From: Wurfbainia villosa
Lineage: Eukaryota; Streptophyta; Magnoliopsida; Zingiberales; Zingiberaceae
Direction of reading: 5' to 3'
Length of the DNA stretch: 64,000 nt
NCBI GenBank assembly: GCA_025175895.1
Contig: CM046001.1
Coordinates: 50,343,719-50,407,718, forward strand
Part shown: positions 1 to 10,711 of the stretch, piece after piece
Position numbering within the stretch: the stretch's first letter is position 1
Layout: every line of letters starts with the position of its first letter
The notes under the pieces: generated by a model
What the model saw: the letters and a program-made list of their open reading frames with translations, nothing else
Told to the model about the DNA's origin: nothing
The model's database searches: none
Made by a program: the position numbers and the translations under genes

Positions 1-418
1 ATCACTTGAAGAGCCTTCTTCTTCTGAAAAGGTACATATATAGAATAAAGACGCTTCATGGGGGGAATGCCCCAATCCACGTATCACAAAACATGACTTA
101 CTTCCATTCTTACATGCCTTCCAAATCACATCAACCGATCCAACCAACCCCACGCAGGAGGTTCCCATCCTGATCTATCAAAATACATCTAATAATCTGC
201 CCCTATCATCCATCGCTTCAAAACATATCCCATCCTTCTTACAATCACCAACTCCACTAACACAAGCATTACATATTCAAGAAAACATGCTCAAACAACA
301 AGAAAACACAACAAAACGCCTAATCCAAATCTCTATCTTTGCCGCTAGTCCTTTATCCTCTTTGCTCCAATGGGGTGCAAAACCTATGAACATGGATTTG
401 AACCTTCCAAATGCTCCT
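1..418 (-). other. LINE 3' untranslated region (partial)
   Basis: Sequence downstream of the ORF2 stop on the minus strand. No coding domain, tandem repeat or LTR end is visible. It is AT-moderate and has no homopolymer tail, so the true LINE terminus is probably beyond the left edge. Confidence 0.5.
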
Positions 419-3400
419 TCAATGTTGTAACGCACCCTCATGCTTGCATTTGTTCCGGGCTGCCCATATATGATAAATCCCACATGAGATGCCTAGATAT
501 CTTGCTTTCACTTTCTTTCCACCCCCTTTGTACCTTCTTTTTGCACCGGCCAGCAAGTCTTCCAACTTTTCAAACCTAAATTTGATAGCCAACCATTCTT
601 TTATCCGCTCCCATAGACCATAAGCAAATAGGCATTTAAAGAATAAGTGGTCCATGGTTTCCTCCTCACTTCTACACACCGGGCACATCTTGTTTGCTTC
701 ATAATCCATTCTATCCGCCGTGCGATGTTTCCTATGTGCAAGAAGCCACATAATAAAGCGATGCTTTGGCATAATTTCCATCCTCCATAGCTCTGGCACC
801 CAGGGAGGTTTTTGAGCAGACCCTTGGAAAAAGTCATACGCCTTAGCCACCCCTTTCTTTTCCATAACAAACCAATCCATAAACATCATGTTCGCTTCCC
901 CCACTCCTCTTGATTGTTGCTTTATTTCTTCTTTTATTTCCAGCAGCCTCTTGATCAATGGAGGATCCGAAACTTTTGCCGTCCAATCCCAAAAATCAGC
1001 CCGCCCTTCATAGTGATGCTTTACCCATTTGACCCAAAGCGTATCCATACCGGCTTTAATGTCCCATAACACTTTAGTAAGCAAAGCCTTGTTCCATATA
1101 AGCAAATTCTGAAGCACATACCCTCCATTCTCCTTTGGCATGCATATAGTGTCCCAAGCTATTGGCGGATACTTTGAATCCCAAACAAACTCCCGACATA
1201 TGCCTTTTATCTTGTCAATCACTCCAACCGGTATTGAAAGCATTGATAACCAAAAACATTCCATACCTTGAAGAACCGTCTTTACAAGCTCCAACCTTCC
1301 CGCATAAGACAATGATCTCTTTGGCCATATGCTCATTCTCCTTGTTATTGCATCCAAGAGAGGCCCATAATTAGCAATTAGCCTTCTCCGCCATAAGAAT
1401 ACCCAAATATCTAAAGGGAAACACCCTTTCTTGGAAGCTCAGAATTCTCAACAAATCCCCTTTTGTTTGATCATCTACACCCGCCATATAGAGCTGTGAT
1501 TTTATAGGATTGGCTCTCAAACCCGCCTCCTTTCCAAACCGCTCCAAGCAGCCCGCCAGCATCTTTACCGAAGTCTCATCCGCCCTTGCAAATAGCATTA
1601 GATCATCCGCATATATAAGGTGGGTAATGCCCACCTCCTTGCACCGTGGATGATGATGATACGATGGAAGCGCCGAAATATCCTTTAACCTTCTTGACAA
1701 AGACCTCAACACATAGCCCAAAGAGAAGCGGTGATAAAGGGTCTCCTTGCCTCAACCCTCTTCTTCCTCCGAAAAACCCATAGACTCCCCATTGCTTATA
1801 TGGAATATGTCGTTGTAGTCACACATTGCTTTATCCAAGCACAATATTGTTGGGGAAACCCATAACCAACAAGTGCTTCCATTAAGAAATCCCAATTTAA
1901 CATATCAAAAGCCTTCTTTAAATCCACCTTTGCCATACACCTTGGGGAAACCCTCTTTCGAGCATATCTCCGGAGAAAATCCTGGGTGAGGAAGATGTTA
2001 TCCCCAATACTCCTTCCTTGCACAAAAGCCGCCTGAGCCGGGTCTATCAAGAAGTCCATTACTTTAGAGAGCCTTGCCGCCAATATCTTTGCAATCACCT
2101 TATAGAAAACATTGCAACATGCAATAGGCCGATAATCCATAACCCCCTCCGCATGATCACTTTTGGGCACCAAATATATAAGTGAGTGGTTCCACTTGTT
2201 TCAATAATTTACCTGCCAAAGAATTCCATTATTGCAGCTACAAAGTCCTCCCCACGATATCCCATGCCGTAGTAAAGAATCTAGCTCCATAGCCATCCTG
2301 TCCGTGCTTTCTCACCCCAATGTCATATAGTCCCCTCTTAACCTCCTCCACTCCTACCGGCCTCACAAGACCCCCCGCTTGCCCACTATTAAGCTTCCTT
2401 CCCGTAAGGGCAGCGCCATCCAAGGGGTCACACCCCTCCGGTTTCCCAAGCACCCCATGGAAGTAATCCAAGAACTCCTCCGCCACTTGCTTGATGGATG
2501 TCGTTCTTTCCCCATTTCTTTTGGTTAGCACCACTATCGCATGCCTCTTGTTGTTCCTCTTGACCACATCATGGAAAAACTTTGTACACTTGTCCGCACT
2601 TTGCAAATATGTATGCTTTGCTCGTTGTTGGTAATACATCTTCTCTGCCTCCGATAGAAGAATTGCCCGCCTCCTCTTTTCCCCATAATCCGGTGGAATG
2701 CCTTGGCTGGCCAATACCCCCCTTTGCACCTCTTCTAACTCACTATTTGCCCTCTTTGCCTTCTCCGATATGTGCCCAAACTCCTTCTTGTTCAGGTCTT
2801 TCAACACCGCCTTTAATCTCCCTAGCTTGCTTTTCAACCGAAATTGAGCATTGCCTTGCACCGGTGCCTCCCATGATTCTTGCACAACTCTTTTGTAGTC
2901 TTGATGCAATGTCCACATATTCAAAAATTTGAATGGCTTTGTCGCTGCCCTTTCCTTGTCAAGAATGCACACCATAACACATGAATGATCCGATAAGCAC
3001 CCCGGGGGCAAGAACTCCGCATATGCATCAAACTCCTCGATCAACCAAGCCGGGTTCACCATTGCTCTGTCCAATTTGCTTGCCACCTCTCCATTGGTCC
3101 AAGTAAGTCCACACCCTATAGATCTCAGGTCCACCATTCCACATACATGAATAAACCTTTGCAAGTCCCTCAATTCATAGTTCGTGACCGGATTGCCTCC
3201 TTGCCTTTCGTGTATGTCCCTTTATCGCATCAAGTCCCCCATAATCATCCAGGCCCATTGTCCCTTCCCCATCTCCGTTAGCTTCTCCCATAGCACCCTT
3301 CTAGCCGTCCACCGAATGAAGTCCATATATGAAAGAAACATAGAAGTTCCCGTCGAGGCCCGGCATTTAATCTGAGTATGAATGAACTGCTCCGTAGTAT

Positions 3401-3593
3401 CAAGAACGTCCAAATCAGCCCGCTGCTCATCCCACAAAAGCAGAATCCGACCATGATTAGACATATCAAAGTTATTCACATACTTCATACTTGCAAACCT
3501 TTTCCCCATGATCGTTGCAACCTTTTGCTCATCAAGCTTCGTCTCCAGTAACGCCAGTACTTGTATGTCCTTGCTTCGCAAGAGGTGTTGCAC
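419..3593 (-). pseudogene. LINE ORF2: endonuclease-reverse transcriptase-zf-RVT, broken
   Basis: ORF2 nicks target DNA and copies the LINE RNA in place. On the minus strand, 3593-3222 and 3173-2238 encode an AP-endonuclease-like domain with ALLETKL, then LTWTNG, KLDR and SDHS motifs. A helical linker follows. 2173-1796 gives the RT fingers and palm (YRPIACCN, AFVQGRS, VDLKKAFD). 1721-1371 gives THLIYADDLMLF with both catalytic Asp intact. 1357-419 ends with a zf-RVT-like region (CPVC...HLFFKC, about residues 220-240 of that segment). The segments lie in different frames, notably across 1740-1800 where the GLRQGDPLSPLL region is shifted. It is a multi-frameshift pseudogene, although the individual domains are well preserved. 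Confidence 0.85.
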
Positions 3594-3740
3594 CCCCCCT
3601 TACTTTAGGACCTTGTGGAGGCCCCTCACGTTCCATGCTGCAATCTTCATTGTCCACCTCCCCGGACTGCTCGCGTCCGTAGTTGGCGCCCACTTCGATC
3701 AGCCCCTCCCCCTTCATTTCCTCTTCCTCCACCTGCTTCA

Positions 3741-5444
3741 CTACTCGAGCTTGCCACCGGGGTTGAGCCCGATGTCGACGTGCGCCGCTGATGAAGTTCC
3801 TACCACCGAAGCCGAGGAAGATGATCCCCCAGCTGCCGGTTGCCTTTGGCCAGTCCTTGGTGCCACCCTTGCCGCTGTCCCTTGCCCCCCTTGACTGTTT
3901 GGAGCCCTTGGAAACCCTTCCCCTTGCTGTACCGGGTCCTTTCCTCGAGCTCCCTGCTGTCCCCCTCGCACCACCCCTTGCTGATCGCCATTTTGCACCA
4001 CTTCCGGCCTTACCACCTCAACTTGCCTCAAGACCGGTTGACCCCCTTCTTGCTCCCTTTCCGGATGCGTCTCCTCATTCCCTTCCTCCGTGCCTCCCTC
4101 CTCCCTCCCCATCTTCCTCACCTCCTCCGTGACGCCTTCCCGGGATGAAGGGGGCTCAACCAACCGGAATTGGACTAGCCACCATTGCCAATGAATTCTG
4201 CTCAACTTCATTCCCCGCACTCTCCTCTTGATTAGGCTGATTTACTTCTCTCGGTTGCTGCCTTGGCCTCGGCCTATACTGCCTCCTTGGCACCCCTTGT
4301 CTATTAACTGATTGTGAGTGACACCGGGCCGGCCGTCGTCCATTCCCAACTCCCCCATTCGCACCTTCACCAATCTGTTTTCCAGATTCTGCACCTTCCG
4401 ATGTTCCTTGACAATATTTTGTTCCATGCCCAATTCGACGACACTTTTCACAAAATTCCGGCAATGCCTCATATACAATTCGCAGATTCACTGCTCAGCT
4501 TGGCAATGTGGTTGGAACCTCCAATACCCACTGTCCCAAAGACCGAACCTCCACCATCATTCATACAGAATCAGCCTTTCCCGTGTTCGCGTCAATTTGT
4601 CGGTGTACAATGGCTTACCAATCTCCGAACCCACCATACTCAGTACCTTTTGCGACCATGAATCTGGACCCACGCCGACACATGTCTCCCATCTTCATCA
4701 AACAAGAAACACCTTGGCATAATCTTCAAGAAGATCGGTACTCTGAATGCAAAGTATGGCCCCCCTTGTAGCACGCTGTCCATGTCCTCTTGCGACTCAA
4801 ATCTGTATACCACCCATCCGCTCTTGTGCATAAAGAATTTGTACACAACTTTCCATTGTTCCGCCACGGCAATTACCCCCCTGCGTCCCGGATGCAGTCC
4901 CATGAAGCAACCCACCAAACAGAATCCCATGGTGTCTTCGATGTTATCCAAGTCTTCGTATGATGAGAACGCCTAACCTTTCCTCGCCTCATCGATCCAG
5001 CTTCATGGCTTGCTTTATCTTGCGATTGTCCTTGAATAGGCTAGCCCAGGTTTTTGGCCCCCAAGCTCCTGCACCTGCCTCTCCCTCAGCTTCTTTTTCC
5101 GGCAGACCCCCTTCATCCCGTTGCTCCACTTCCGGCGAACCCCTCTCCTCCGGCGAACCACCATCCCCTCCAGCCCCTTGAGTGCTTGTTGCAGCTTCTC
5201 CACGAGCAGGAAACTCCTCCCCAGCCCTCCCTTCCACGTCAACAGCAGCCTCTTCCCCAGCACCTTCCTCCAAACTTTCCACGTCAATCTGTTCGTCCAG
5301 CTCAGCGTCCATCCGTTGGTCCACCTGTCCAACTTCCCTTGCCACTTGTCCTTCTTCACTTGCCACCTCAGCTTGGAGTGCCACGTCCCTAGGCACCTTT
5401 TGACCTGATTGACCCTTGTCTTTCCCTCTTCTCCTAGCCATCAC
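3741..5444 (-). pseudogene. LINE ORF1: DUF4283 / CCHC RNA-binding protein, broken
   Basis: Nucleic-acid-binding first ORF of a plant LINE. Reading down the minus strand, 5444-4989 begins with MMARRRGKDK and is Glu/Ala/Gly rich (disordered). 4951-4640 matches a DUF4283-type domain (GFCLVGCF, WVVYRFES, VPIFLKIMP). 4491-4156 contains the CCHC knuckle CEKCRRIGHGTKYC with all four ligands in C-X2-C-X4-H-X4-C spacing. 4220-3741 is a Gln/Gly/Glu-rich tail. The pieces are in different frames, so at least two frameshifts are needed to read through. Domain order and its position upstream of an endonuclease-RT ORF make the call secure; the exact start is less certain. Confidence 0.75.
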
Positions 5445-6121
5445 CGATCAAGCTTCCAGCTGGGTTTTGGAAATGTTGCCTGCCGCCCACTCAGCCAATG
5501 CATGCCAAGCCTACTTTGACTTTGAACAGCCCCCAAGTTAGTGGGTTGCCGCCCACCCTGCCACCTGCCACGTGTCCTCCACCCACTGGACGGCGTGGCC
5601 GGCCCTTGGCTGGAGAAGATCGCCAGAAACCACCCAAACCCGCCGGTAAACTCCAAAACTCACCGCAAGCTTCAAAACTGCCCCAATGAAAACACCACTC
5701 AAAGGAGAAATCCTTACCTTCCTATCACCCCCGGAAACCACCACCTCCAGCACCCCTTTTCTGGCCAAGACCTCAAACACAAGCCCAAACCGCCTCCTTC
5801 ATCCTCCAAGATGGAAGCAACCACCCTCCAGCCGGCCAAGGTCTTGTCCACAGCTTCTTCCGGCCTCCCAAACGCCAAGAATCCTAGAGAGAAGTTGGAG
5901 CTTCTCTCACTAACCTACCCCGGCACTCGATTTCAAGGCAGGATTTCCCTTTCTTCTCTTCTTCCTCAAGGTGGTCGGCGCCCATTATCTACTTCCCTCC
6001 CTTGGCCGGCATCCAAACCACCTCCTTCTCTTCTCCTTGGCTGGTGGAAACAAAGCTTAGGGTCTTCCCTTAGAGCTCTTGGCTGGCATCCATCTCCTTC
6101 ATCAACTTCTTTGGCCGACGC
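5445..6121. other. Unassigned GC-rich segment: likely LINE 5' region plus LTR-like fragment
   Basis: No protein domain is recognisable on either strand; open frames here are Pro/Ser-rich and look like compositional shadows. The left part could be the LINE 5' untranslated region. About 5940-6110 (plus strand) resembles the R/U5 part of the X-family LTRs: the phrase CTCCTTGGCTGGTGGAAACA and its surroundings recur near 23200, 29010 and 48110. It may be a remnant of the missing 5' LTR of element X, or a related LTR. The boundary with element A at about 6122 is abrupt. Confidence 0.4.
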
Positions 6122-7258
6122 TCACAAAGTTGGTGCTTGACTTGATGTACCGGAGTCATCTCCTTGGGCCATGAGTGCCACATGGCATGTGATGTGGCAA
6201 AGCTCATCATCGGAGTAGGAATCTTCAACATTCGGTGTGTCCCATATGGTTTGAGCAATCATGGCCTCCTCCTTCTTCTTTTCCTTCTTATCCTTCTTTT
6301 TCTTTTCTTTTTCCTCCTTCTTTAGCTCTGGGAAATTTGGCTTTATGTGCCCCTTCTTATTGCAAGCATGACAAATCACATTATTATTAAAATTTGAATT
6401 ACCACTAAACTTACCTCTTGAAGAATGGGACCCCTTCCTTGCTTCTCTATTCTTGAAGTCCTTTGATTTTCTATAGAGCTTCTTGACAAAGTTGGCCATC
6501 TCACTAGATGAGTCTCCATCACTGCTTGAATCATGCTCCGACTCGGATGATGATGACACTTCTTTCCTTTCTTTCTTCTTCTTTTCCTTCTTTTCAACAA
6601 ATAGAGCTAAACCTTTTTCCTTAGAGGACATGTTAGTTTGCTCATGCAATTCAAACTCACAAAATAATTCATCAATTTTAATTTGAGAAAGATCCCTAGT
6701 AACCTTAATAACATCAACTATAGAAGTCCATAGAGAAGTTCTAGGAAATGCTTGGAGAATATACCTTACCAAATCCCGGTTGTCAACTCGTTCACCTATG
6801 ATGTGGAGTCCATTCATAATCTCCTTAAACCTTCCATGCATTTGGCTTATGGTTTCATGAATCTTTATTTGGAAGGCTTGAAGTTGTCCAATTAGCAAGT
6901 CCTTCTTGGCCCTCTTTGACTCCTTGGATCCTTCATTTAGCTCAATGAGCTTTTCCCATAATTCCTTGGCAGATTCGAAAGGCCCCACCTTGTTGAGTTG
7001 CTCCATTATAATACCGCATTGGATGGTGAGTACCACCTTTGCATTTGATTCGAACCTCCTATTCATTTCCCTTGTCCAATCCTTGCTTGGAATAGGGTTT
7101 CCATGTTCATCCACCGGTTCCTCAAAGCCATCTACAATGCTATGCCAAATCTCAATATTACTCATTAGATAATACTTCATCCTACCTTTCCAATACGCAA
7201 AGTGACTCCCATTGAAGAGCGGAGGCTTGACGGTGCTATATCCCTCTTGAAGAGCCAT
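6122..7258 (-). CDS. gag: Copia Gag polyprotein with defective zinc knuckle
   Basis: Structural capsid protein that packages element RNA. The 378-residue open frame starts MALQEGYSTVKPPLFNG about 40 bp downstream of the PBS. It has a DUF4219-like N-terminus (YWKGRMKYYL), a UBN2-like central region (about 75-205, with ELWEKLIELNEG and DLVRYILQAFPRTS), a Ser/Asp/Glu-rich stretch and a Lys/Glu-rich tail. The CCHC knuckle near residue 295 reads CHACNKKGHIKPNF, so the fourth ligand is Phe instead of Cys, probably one base change (TGC to TTC). No downstream pol survives. The frame is otherwise open, but the protein is unlikely to bind RNA normally. The family assignment is secure. Confidence 0.85.
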   Translation of the reverse strand: MALQEGYSTVKPPLFNGSHFAYWKGRMKYYLMSNIEIWHSIVDGFEEPVDEHGNPIPSKDWTREMNRRFESNAKVVLTIQCGIIMEQLNKVGPFESAKELWEKLIELNEGSKESKRAKKDLLIGQLQAFQIKIHETISQMHGRFKEIMNGLHIIGERVDNRDLVRYILQAFPRTSLWTSIVDVIKVTRDLSQIKIDELFCEFELHEQTNMSSKEKGLALFVEKKEKKKKERKEVSSSSESEHDSSSDGDSSSEMANFVKKLYRKSKDFKNREARKGSHSSRGKFSGNSNFNNNVICHACNKKGHIKPNFPELKKEEKEKKKKDKKEKKKEEAMIAQTIWDTPNVEDSYSDDELCHITCHVALMAQGDDSGTSSQAPTL

Positions 7259-7298
7259 TGATGCCTTGGTTGATGGTCAAATCTTCCAAGCTATCCGT

Positions 7299-7310
7299 GC
7301 TCTGATACCA
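7299..7310 (-). other. Primer-binding site (initiator Met tRNA), element A
   Basis: Minus-strand TGGTATCAGAGC, two bases inside the LTR end, matches the 3' end complement of plant initiator-Met tRNA. It fixes the element orientation and the inner LTR boundary. Confidence 0.9.
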
Positions 7311-7312
7311 CT

Positions 7313-8566
7313 TGTTAGATCTTTGTAATGGCTAGAGGGGGGGGGTGATTAGCCTTTCTTTGTTTCTACAAATACGTTAGCGGAAGCAATACAAATACAA
7401 ATACGAATAAGAATAAGAAACAAGAAAAACAATGCTAACACCCGATGTATGTGGTTCGGAGATGACGCTCCTACTCCACGGTAATCCGTAAGGTGGATTA
7501 GCCCTAGTCAAGCTTCACTATATCCTCCTTTGGATGAACCAAGGTGGAGAAACCTTGTATTACAATGCACTCCTCTTCTTTACAATGATGGAAGATGAAT
7601 ACTAGAGAAGAGGAGGTTTAGAATCACAAAAACACTTGGAGAAAGCTTGGTGAGCACGAGGGTGTAGTTAGGAATAAGAGCACTAGCTTCACCAAGCTCC
7701 CTAAGGCCCCTTCTTATAGAAGAAGGGTTGTTTTTCCCGTTGGGTTTTGATCAGTCGACTGATGATCACCATCAGTCGACTGCCATCGAAGCTAACGGCT
7801 TCTGACAAAGCCGATCCACGGGGATTCGTAGTCGCCATTTTCAACGGGAGGCCTATCAGTCGACTGATCACCTCATCAGTCGATTGATGAGGCGATCAGT
7901 CGAGTGATCGCCGCGAGGAGTCGAGTGAGACTCTATTCTGTGCCCATTTTCGACTCGATAAGTCGACTGCCTGGATTAACAGTCGACTGATAGTCAGGGT
8001 TTCATCCTAACTCAGTCGAGCACCTGACCAGTCGACTGATACTAGTCAAGTATGAATAATTCATACTTGAATTGACTCCCTAGCCCTAGACTTGACATTC
8101 TAACTCTTCCTTCAGCCTTGCACCCGCCTTCAAGAGTTTCATTCGGCCTCGTCATATCTTGGGTTGGTAAATGCTTGGACTTTATGCCGCCAAGACTATA
8201 AGTTTGGACTTATGCTGCCAAGACTTTACTTTGGACTTCCTTTGCCAAGGTTCACTTGGACTTTACGCTGCCAAGACTCCAAGCTTGGTCTTACACTGCC
8301 AAGTCCATCCCTTGGACTTTCTTTGCCAAGGTTCACTTGGACTTTACGCTGCCAAGACTACAAGCTTGGTCTTATGCTGCCAAGTCCGTCCCTTGGACTT
8401 TCTTTGCCAAGATCATACTTGGACTTCTCTTTTACCAAATCTTCATCCTTGGATTTCCCTATCACTTAAACATGTGCACAATTAGATCACAAAGCATTGC
8501 CTAACTTAGATGATTTAACCAAACATCAAAACATATATAAATGCTTGGGGCATTGTTGCACCAACA
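7313..8566 (-). repeat. Element A 5' LTR (1254 bp)
   Basis: On the minus strand it begins TGTTGGTGCAAC at 8566 and ends CTAACA at 7313, next to the PBS. The U3 carries a tandem array (about 8170-8460) of 25-30-bp units of the form GTCCAAG...CTTGGC. Then come several CAGTCGACTG palindromes (about 7751-8040), a TATA-like TATAAGA near 7715 and a C-rich end (CACCCCCCCCCTCTAGCC). It is the only LTR of A that is left, so no target-site duplication can be tested. Confidence 0.85.
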
Positions 8567-9806
8567 AGAAAAACCCTAGGATAGTCAACCATATGGACTT
8601 GACCTATATCATATTTTGGTTGACTTAGGATGACGGGACAACATTTTTAAAATAGTGTTAGGTGATGATAATATGCCTATAAATAGATATTAATGCTTAA
8701 GTCATGATAGTTAATTAAATTGCTATGTATGTTTGCTATCATGATTTATGATCTTGATTTTTGGCACAAAGTTATGGGCTTTAAGGGTATAAATCATGCT
8801 TTAGGTGATATTTGCTTAGTACCATTATGGAATACCTAATGCAAGATACGATTTGATGAATATATTTGTTTCATGATCATAATGTAAAATTAGTTCATAT
8901 ATGTCTTTATGATCATGGATTGATAGGATAATACTTAACCTTGATAGAATTGCATGAAAATAATGGTTAAGTACATACAAATACCTTTAGGATACATCTC
9001 ACACTCACCATAGGCTACCTTGATTGCAAACTTAGCATGAGTGAGATGTTAGGATGATACAAATGTCCACTAGTGCCTATGACATTTAGATGGTCATTTA
9101 AGGTATCAAAATAGCAATAATAGACCAATCATGGGGAAGACTTATGTTTAATTCATAGACATATTACCCAAATATCATGGTTGGATATTTCATATGCTTT
9201 CAAAACAATTTCTTACTTTAAAATCTATGTGTTAATATTTTGAAACAATTGGATGCAAAACTAGGTAGTAAACTTTATATTAGAATGATAAAAAACCTAG
9301 TGGTTTTTAAAGCTTTTGGATTTTTAAAAAATCTCTAAAAATACAATGATTTTTCATGAAAAACTATTTTTCATTGATAGATATACTTACAAGAAATATG
9401 TTTCTCAAATTTCATGATTTTTCAAATTTTCTGGAATTTTTAATGCATTTCTGAATTTCGGTCCAAAAATCAGAAATTCCTGAAAATTGTGTGCCAGTCG
9501 ACTGGTGGCCTGAAAATCAAAACAGTAAAGGCTGAATTCAGATTTTAAACCAATTTTTGGTATTTTCCTTCTATTAGACTTGATGCCATTGGTTTATAAC
9601 TTAGTATTGATCTTTTTGATGGTGTCAAAGAGGGAGAAATAATTATTTTTAAGTAAAATATGATAGGGGGAGAAATAGGGGAGAAATATGTATGGGGAGT
9701 ATTATGGATTAAGGGGGAGTTGCATGTTGCTACATCATGTTTATGTTTACATGCTTTCTTACCTTTAAATTTTTATCAAATGTTTTTACCTAACTTGCCA
9801 CACATC
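8567..9806 (+). other. Element C 3' internal non-coding region
   Basis: AT-rich, without open frames. It contains the conserved hairpin at 8994-9049, one lone CAGTCGACTG near 9487 and several AGGGGGAG-type tracts (9664 onward) ahead of the PPT. The same arrangement follows pol in element F and follows the cassette in element B, which is why it is read as a copia 3' tail. Confidence 0.6.
8994..9049 (+). promoter_or_regulatory. Conserved hairpin CATCTCAC/GTGAGATG (copy in C)
   Basis: Nine-base perfect inverted repeat ACATCTCAC...GTGAGATGT with a loop of about 38 bases, followed by TAGGA. The same hairpin and trailing motif occur at 14269, 16803 and 44313, and a weaker form at 40973. Its role is unknown. 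Confidence 0.6.
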
Positions 9807-9817
9807 AAGGGGGAGAT
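9807..9817 (+). other. Polypurine tract, element C
   Basis: AAGGGGGAGAT directly before the LTR start TGTTAGGG. This is the plus-strand primer position for LTR elements. Confidence 0.8.
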
Positions 9818-10711
9818 TGTTAGGGCAATATCTTGCCATGATAAGGTTTTGATGTGTGTGGCAAAGAGTTTAAGTTAGGTTGTGATTATGGTTTGATATG
9901 TCCATTGAAGTCGTGCAGGACTTAGTAATTCGCACATGGAGCCTTGGCGAGTTTCACATCTCATGACTCGGTCCTTGAGTCGGTGAAGGATAGCTTTGTG
10001 GAAGTCGTGCGCTTGGAGCATCCGAGGGACCGCCGGATGAGGAGCTTGGAGTGAAGCTAGAGGAAGTAGACTTCAAGGTGAGACGCGAAGGATGGCGCTG
10101 TAGAGCCGTGCGCTTGGCGCATCCGAGGGACGTGGCTGGACGAAGACAACTTCGAAGGCGAAGGACTCCGAGGGATGAGAGTGAGCGAATGTAACCCGGG
10201 AAGGGGTAGTAGCTCCTAGGTGAAACTTGGCCATTTGGCTAAGTGTCGGATGAGTTTTCCCGACATCATTCGACTGCCATGGAATGACATGATCGCTTTG
10301 CTCGAATGGGTTCGACTAGTGTGTCGATTCATGGGCATTTGGCCCAAGCGATGATCGCCATGGACTAGCACATAACGCCAAGGGATGATGATGGATGGCA
10401 CTGCGTGCGGGCACGATTGAGTCAAGCTCGCGGAGCACTCGACTGATGGTACATCAGTCGACTGATGGCAAGATCAGTCGACTGATGATGATACCGTTGG
10501 ATGAAATCCAACGTGGAAAGTCGCCGTTATTGGACAACGGCTACAAGACCAGTCGACTGATCGGGGAATCAGTCAACTGCTCCTGTGTCAACGGGAAGAA
10601 ACCCTCTTCCTCTATAAAAAGGAAGGGGATGAGGCTTTGGGACAAAAATGCTTCAACTCTAATCTTCTCCCAAAGTGCCATAAACGTCTTCCCACTCTTC
10701 TTACTTGCTTT
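9818..10711 (+). repeat. Element C 3' LTR, first part
   Basis: Starts TGTTAGGGC after the PPT. It carries CAGTCGACTG palindromes at about 10454, 10473 and 10551, then a TATAAAA box at 10613-10619. Element B is inserted about 90 bp downstream, after GCTTT (10707-10711). Confidence 0.8.

Larger units (their letters stand above)
1..5900 (-). mobile_element. L1-type LINE retrotransposon (decayed)
   Basis: A non-LTR retrotransposon read on the minus strand, with ORF1 at about 5444-3741 and ORF2 at about 3593-419. ORF1 has a DUF4283-like domain and a CCHC knuckle. ORF2 has endonuclease, reverse transcriptase and a C-terminal zf-RVT-like domain, the standard order for plant L1 elements. Frameshifts break both ORFs, so it cannot move by itself. 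The 3' end runs toward position 1 and no poly(A) (poly(T) on the plus strand) is visible, so the tail is probably outside the window. The 5' limit near 5.9 kb is an estimate, since no target-site duplication could be recognised. Confidence 0.85.
6122..8566 (-). mobile_element. Element A: truncated Ty1/copia element (5' LTR + gag)
   Basis: Minus-strand LTR retrotransposon. Its 5' LTR (8566-7313), PBS (7310-7299) and gag (7258-6122) are present, but there is no protease, integrase, RT or second LTR. The sequence stops being recognisable right after the gag stop codon, where an unrelated LTR-like fragment begins. The element is therefore truncated on its 3' side. Its LTR shares the GTCCAAG/CTTGGC repeat structure and the CAGTCGACTG palindromes with element B, so A and B are related subfamilies. 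Confidence 0.8.

Noticed and set aside
4960..5408. Plus-strand Pro/Leu/Ser-rich frames opposite LINE ORF1
   Set aside because: Antisense shadow of the Glu/Gly/Ala-rich ORF1; no domain.
5541..6140. 199-codon open frame
   Set aside because: Pro/Ser-rich composition with no recognisable domain; parts overlap an LTR-like fragment. Treated as non-coding.
8170..8460. Open frames with repeated GLYAAKT / SLGLSLPRF-like peptides
   Set aside because: They are translations of the GTCCAAG/CTTGGC tandem array in the LTR of element A; the same happens at 10733-11261 and 18004-18515. No independent coding evidence.
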